Source: an uncultured Planctomycetaceae bacterium
GTDB lineage: Bacteria; Planctomycetota; Planctomycetia; Planctomycetales; Planctomycetaceae
NCBI GenBank assembly: GCA_903858815.1
Contig: CAIOKE010000363.1
Span: 1-64,000 of the forward strand
Direction: 5' to 3'
Length of the DNA stretch: 64,000 nucleotides
Shown: positions 61,615-64,000 of the stretch, one piece after another
Numbering within the stretch: position 1 is the stretch's first letter
Layout: each line of letters begins with the position of its first letter
Made by a program: the position numbers and the translations under genes
The notes under the pieces: generated by a model
Told to the model about the DNA's origin: nothing
The model's input: only the letters and a program-made list of their open reading frames with translations
Databases searched by the model: none

Positions 61615-63390
61615 TTATTCGGCTTCGAGATTCTCTTTGGAGAAGGCGGCCATTTCTCGACCAATGAACCGCAGCAGGCCGGTGTCGATGCTGATCGAAG
61701 TCAGCAGATGGCCAGCTTCAGCGCGGATATCCACGATCAGCGAATCATTGCCCTTCTCGAAGGACTCAAGTCCTCTCGCACGACTGCGTTCAGCAGCTTT
61801 CCATGCGGTCAGAGCTTCACGCTCCTTCGGTGGCGTCTGTCGGCTGTAGTAGTCACTCATCTGGCGGGCCCATGGCAGCAGGGCAACTTCCAGATGCACA
61901 GCGGCAGGTGTGGCAGCCGGTGGAGCCAGAGCAGCGACCGTCTTTTTCAGATTGTCGAGCGCATTTTCGCCGGACGCCAGCCACACATAGTCCTTGCCAA
62001 CAGCCACAAACGTGTCTCGGCGGGTTCCAAACAGGCGGTCAAACACATCCAGCAGACCCTCACCCAGCTGGACTCGATGAATGACATAGTCACCCGCCTT
62101 GTCGACGTTGAGTTCGACCTGGGTGCCGGGGTGCATGTCCTTCATCCGCGGCAGGATTTCGGTCAGAGTCGCGGCATTCGCTGCGTTGTAGGCCCCGATA
62201 CTGTTGAAACCGCCCTGACCATCGGGCACTGCTTCAACAAAGATGTTCATCCAGCCTGAGTCGATACCGGAACGCAGATGAGTGACAATATCGGTGACGA
62301 CACCATCGATGGCTTCCTTTTCGGAGGCCGGACGCTGACTGCCGTTCTTCAGCTTGGCCGAGACTTCGTCACGGACCAGATTGAGGAAGGATGTCATACC
62401 GGCCTTTCGCATGTCGTCAATCGGATGATTGATGCGCAGTGACAGGGCAGAACCGGGCAGACGGGCAATACCAGCAAAAGCATCCGGGCGTGTATTGAAC
62501 TGCTGCAGAGCAGTGGCCAGCGCCGTTCCGGAAATCGCCGCAAGATCCCCCTGCACACTCACCTTCGGAGTGGCTGCTGCACTGTGGTCCATCTGCAGGG
62601 AAATCTGCAGAGTCTCGGATTCTGCGGTCGCACGTTCCACCTCATCCAGCATCAGGTTGCTGGACAATTTTCGCATCTCGAACCGCGTGGCTGTTTCATC
62701 CGGCCGCTTCTGCATCGCATCCATGGTGGTCTTGCGACTGGCAGTAAACGAGCTGCGACGATGCTTCTGTGCCGCTTCAGTCACATCCGGATTGATGAGC
62801 TGCATGACAGCGCCGCTGCCCGCTGCGGAATCCACCGCTTTCTTCGCCAGCGTCAGTTCCTTCAGCTGTGGCAGGCTGCTGCGAGTTGAAGACATGGAGA
62901 GAATCAGGTAATCGACGTCAGCCAGGACTTTCATCCAGCCCACATCCTCGGTCGCCGCGGTGCCAGGGGTGCTTTCCTGATCTGAATCCAGAGTCATATT
63001 GAACTGGTACAGCGAGGTATCTTTCGCGTCCCGCTTCAGTTCATATCCCAGGCCTTCGACATTGTCGCGAAACGTCTGAAAACCCCCGTCCAGCGGCAGT
63101 GCGACGAGGTAACCCGAGGGTGTCATTCCGGCCAGCAGCTGCACCTGAAAGGGACGGCTTCCGTCGATGCCAGCGACAAATGTGTCAATAAAATCCTCAA
63201 TGTTCGACCATTGCTTCTGGTCAGCAGGCGTGCCAAGGTCGAGGAGTGACTTGAGATCCTTTTTGAGCACCTGAAAACCGGGGTGCTGAATGGTAATCTG
63301 CGGGTCCTGTGGTGTCTGGGCGATTGCCGGACGGGTGCAGCAAAGAAGCAGGGCAAGTGCAGGGGCGAGGCGGGTGATGAGATTCATCAT
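61615..63390 (-). CDS. Exported protein of unknown function
   Basis: 591 aa; I do not recognise a named family. Signal peptide 'LITRLAPALALLLCCTRPAIAQ' with a likely cut at AIA-Q. The mature part has no membrane span and alternates beta-like and helical segments, for example 'PFQVQLLAGMTPSGYLVALPLDGGFQTF' and 'HPGTQVELNVDKAGDYVIHRVQLGEGLLDVFDRLFGTRRDTFVAVGKDYVWLASGENALDNL'. The duplicated 'G-x-Y-x-V-A-L' style suggests two similar halves. It ends 25 bases before the scpB start, so the two may be co-transcribed. ATG ATG at 63390/63387; either could be used. Confidence 0.78.
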   Translation of the reverse strand: MMNLITRLAPALALLLCCTRPAIAQTPQDPQITIQHPGFQVLKKDLKSLLDLGTPADQKQWSNIEDFIDTFVAGIDGSRPFQVQLLAGMTPSGYLVALPLDGGFQTFRDNVEGLGYELKRDAKDTSLYQFNMTLDSDQESTPGTAATEDVGWMKVLADVDYLILSMSSTRSSLPQLKELTLAKKAVDSAAGSGAVMQLINPDVTEAAQKHRRSSFTASRKTTMDAMQKRPDETATRFEMRKLSSNLMLDEVERATAESETLQISLQMDHSAAATPKVSVQGDLAAISGTALATALQQFNTRPDAFAGIARLPGSALSLRINHPIDDMRKAGMTSFLNLVRDEVSAKLKNGSQRPASEKEAIDGVVTDIVTHLRSGIDSGWMNIFVEAVPDGQGGFNSIGAYNAANAATLTEILPRMKDMHPGTQVELNVDKAGDYVIHRVQLGEGLLDVFDRLFGTRRDTFVAVGKDYVWLASGENALDNLKKTVAALAPPAATPAAVHLEVALLPWARQMSDYYSRQTPPKEREALTAWKAAERSRARGLESFEKGNDSLIVDIRAEAGHLLTSISIDTGLLRFIGREMAAFSKENLEAE

Positions 63391-63617
63391 GGTTCACCGA
63401 AGTCTGTTGTGGGGATGCCGGACAAGTTCCGGCTGCTGACGCTGCATTCTATTCCAGGATTTCAAATCGGGTAAAGACTGGTTCCAGTGGCCGGGTCGGC
63501 TTGAGATTGCCGGGGTGAATGGGTAGGAAGGGGGGTGAGGCGAATTCCCGTCTGCTGCAGCGGCCGATCGGCAGAATTTTCCTGAACACTGACAGTTGTA
63601 AAAGACGTGGAAGCGAC

Positions 63618-64000
63618 ATGCCTCGCGATTTTCTGAAGGGCGCTCGGGATTTCTACGATGTCATCGTGATCGGCAGTGGTCTGGCCGGTCTGACGTCGGC
63701 CAATATTCTGGCACGGCAGGGCTACAGTGTCCTGTTGCTGGAGCATCACTATCAGCTGGGGGGGATGGCGACATGGTTTAAGCGTTCGCGAGGCCACATC
63801 TTTGATATTTCGCTGCATGGTTTTCCCTACGGAATGATCAAAAGCTGCCGCAAATACTGGTCGCAGGACATTGCGGACTCGATCGTCCAGTTGAAGGGGA
63901 TTCGTTTTGAAAATCCGCAGTTTTCCATTCGCACGACGTTCAATCGTGAGGACTTTACGCGACTGCTGATTGAGCATTTCGGGATCAGCGGCGAAACAGT
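63618..64000 (+). CDS. FAD-dependent oxidoreductase, phytoene dehydrogenase-like (partial)
   Basis: The first 127 residues, cut by the window end; the ORF track misses it because no stop is reached. ATG at 63618 with GGAAG 5 bases upstream. The translation '[20 protein letters not shown]' has the GxGxxG dinucleotide-binding loop, followed by '[16 protein letters not shown]', the second strand with its acidic end and the GG motif typical of the phytoene desaturase/carotenoid isomerase/retinol saturase group. A carotenoid or quinone-type substrate is possible but not shown. It is divergent from the unknown exported protein. Confidence 0.85.
   Translation, partial: MPRDFLKGARDFYDVIVIGSGLAGLTSANILARQGYSVLLLEHHYQLGGMATWFKRSRGHIFDISLHGFPYGMIKSCRKYWSQDIADSIVQLKGIRFENPQFSIRTTFNREDFTRLLIEHFGISGET

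Noticed and set aside
1-64000. CRISPR arrays, insertion sequences, prophage or defence islands
   Set aside because: No regularly spaced repeats, transposase, cas, capsid or restriction genes were seen in any frame.

Overview
The window reads as chromosomal DNA of a planctomycete, most likely order Planctomycetales. The evidence is gene content: four proteins with paired DUF1549/DUF1553 domains and CxxCH haem motifs, three DUF1501 proteins with twin-arginine leaders, a sulfatase with a C-terminal LamG-like part, a DUF1080 protein, a giant Ser/Thr kinase with WD40/TPR-like repeats beside an ECF sigma factor, and an orphan mraZ. Base composition is moderately GC-rich by eye. I see no phage, insertion sequence, CRISPR array or replication origin.

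Layout. 0.1-9.8 kb: a plus-strand run of five exported proteins (CxxC protein, alpha-toroid repeat protein, DUF1549/1553, DUF1501, LamG-DUF1549/1553), tightly spaced and probably one operon. 9.8-11 kb: uridine kinase and a rhodanese. 11-15.3 kb: minus-strand housekeeping cluster rplY-pth-rpsF-ssb-rplI-dnaB, lacking the usual rpsR and with a terminator-like hairpin before dnaB. 15.7-17.6 kb: small envelope and unknown proteins. 18-22.5 kb: MFS transporter, family 4 uracil-DNA glycosylase, and a convergent pair probably acting on amino sugars (NagX-like acyltransferase, BadF-type kinase). 22.5-29.2 kb: giant kinase divergent from an ECF sigma factor, which is followed by a trans-sulfuration-type PLP enzyme. 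29.2-36.9 kb: glycosyltransferase, queA, a transthyretin-like protein with a Cys repeat, a very large secretin and a lipoprotein. 36.9-39.5 kb: a palindromic repeat region, a thioredoxin-protease fusion and tRNA-Ser(GCU). 39.5-42.2 kb: convergent bioF and a beta-CASP metallo-hydrolase.

42.6-48.6 kb is the most interesting block. A secreted DUF1549/1553 protein and a DUF1501 protein are followed by an ECF sigma factor. Overlapping the sigma stop codon is a gene that joins an anti-sigma-like cytoplasmic part and one membrane span to a second DUF1549/1553 ectodomain, close in sequence to the secreted one. I infer a transmembrane sensor built from a copy of the enzyme it may control. Repeated GGTAT boxes lie upstream of the secreted pair.

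48.6-64 kb: lipase-like hydrolase, SWIM-SNF2 helicase, orphan mraZ, methyltransferase, dcd, sulfatase, DUF151 nuclease-like protein, DUF1080 protein, a third DUF1501 protein, scpB, an unknown exported protein and the start of a FAD oxidoreductase cut by the window end.

All family assignments come from reading motifs in the translations. No database search was run. Starts were moved from the ORF track where a Shine-Dalgarno-like sequence or family length pointed to a different codon.
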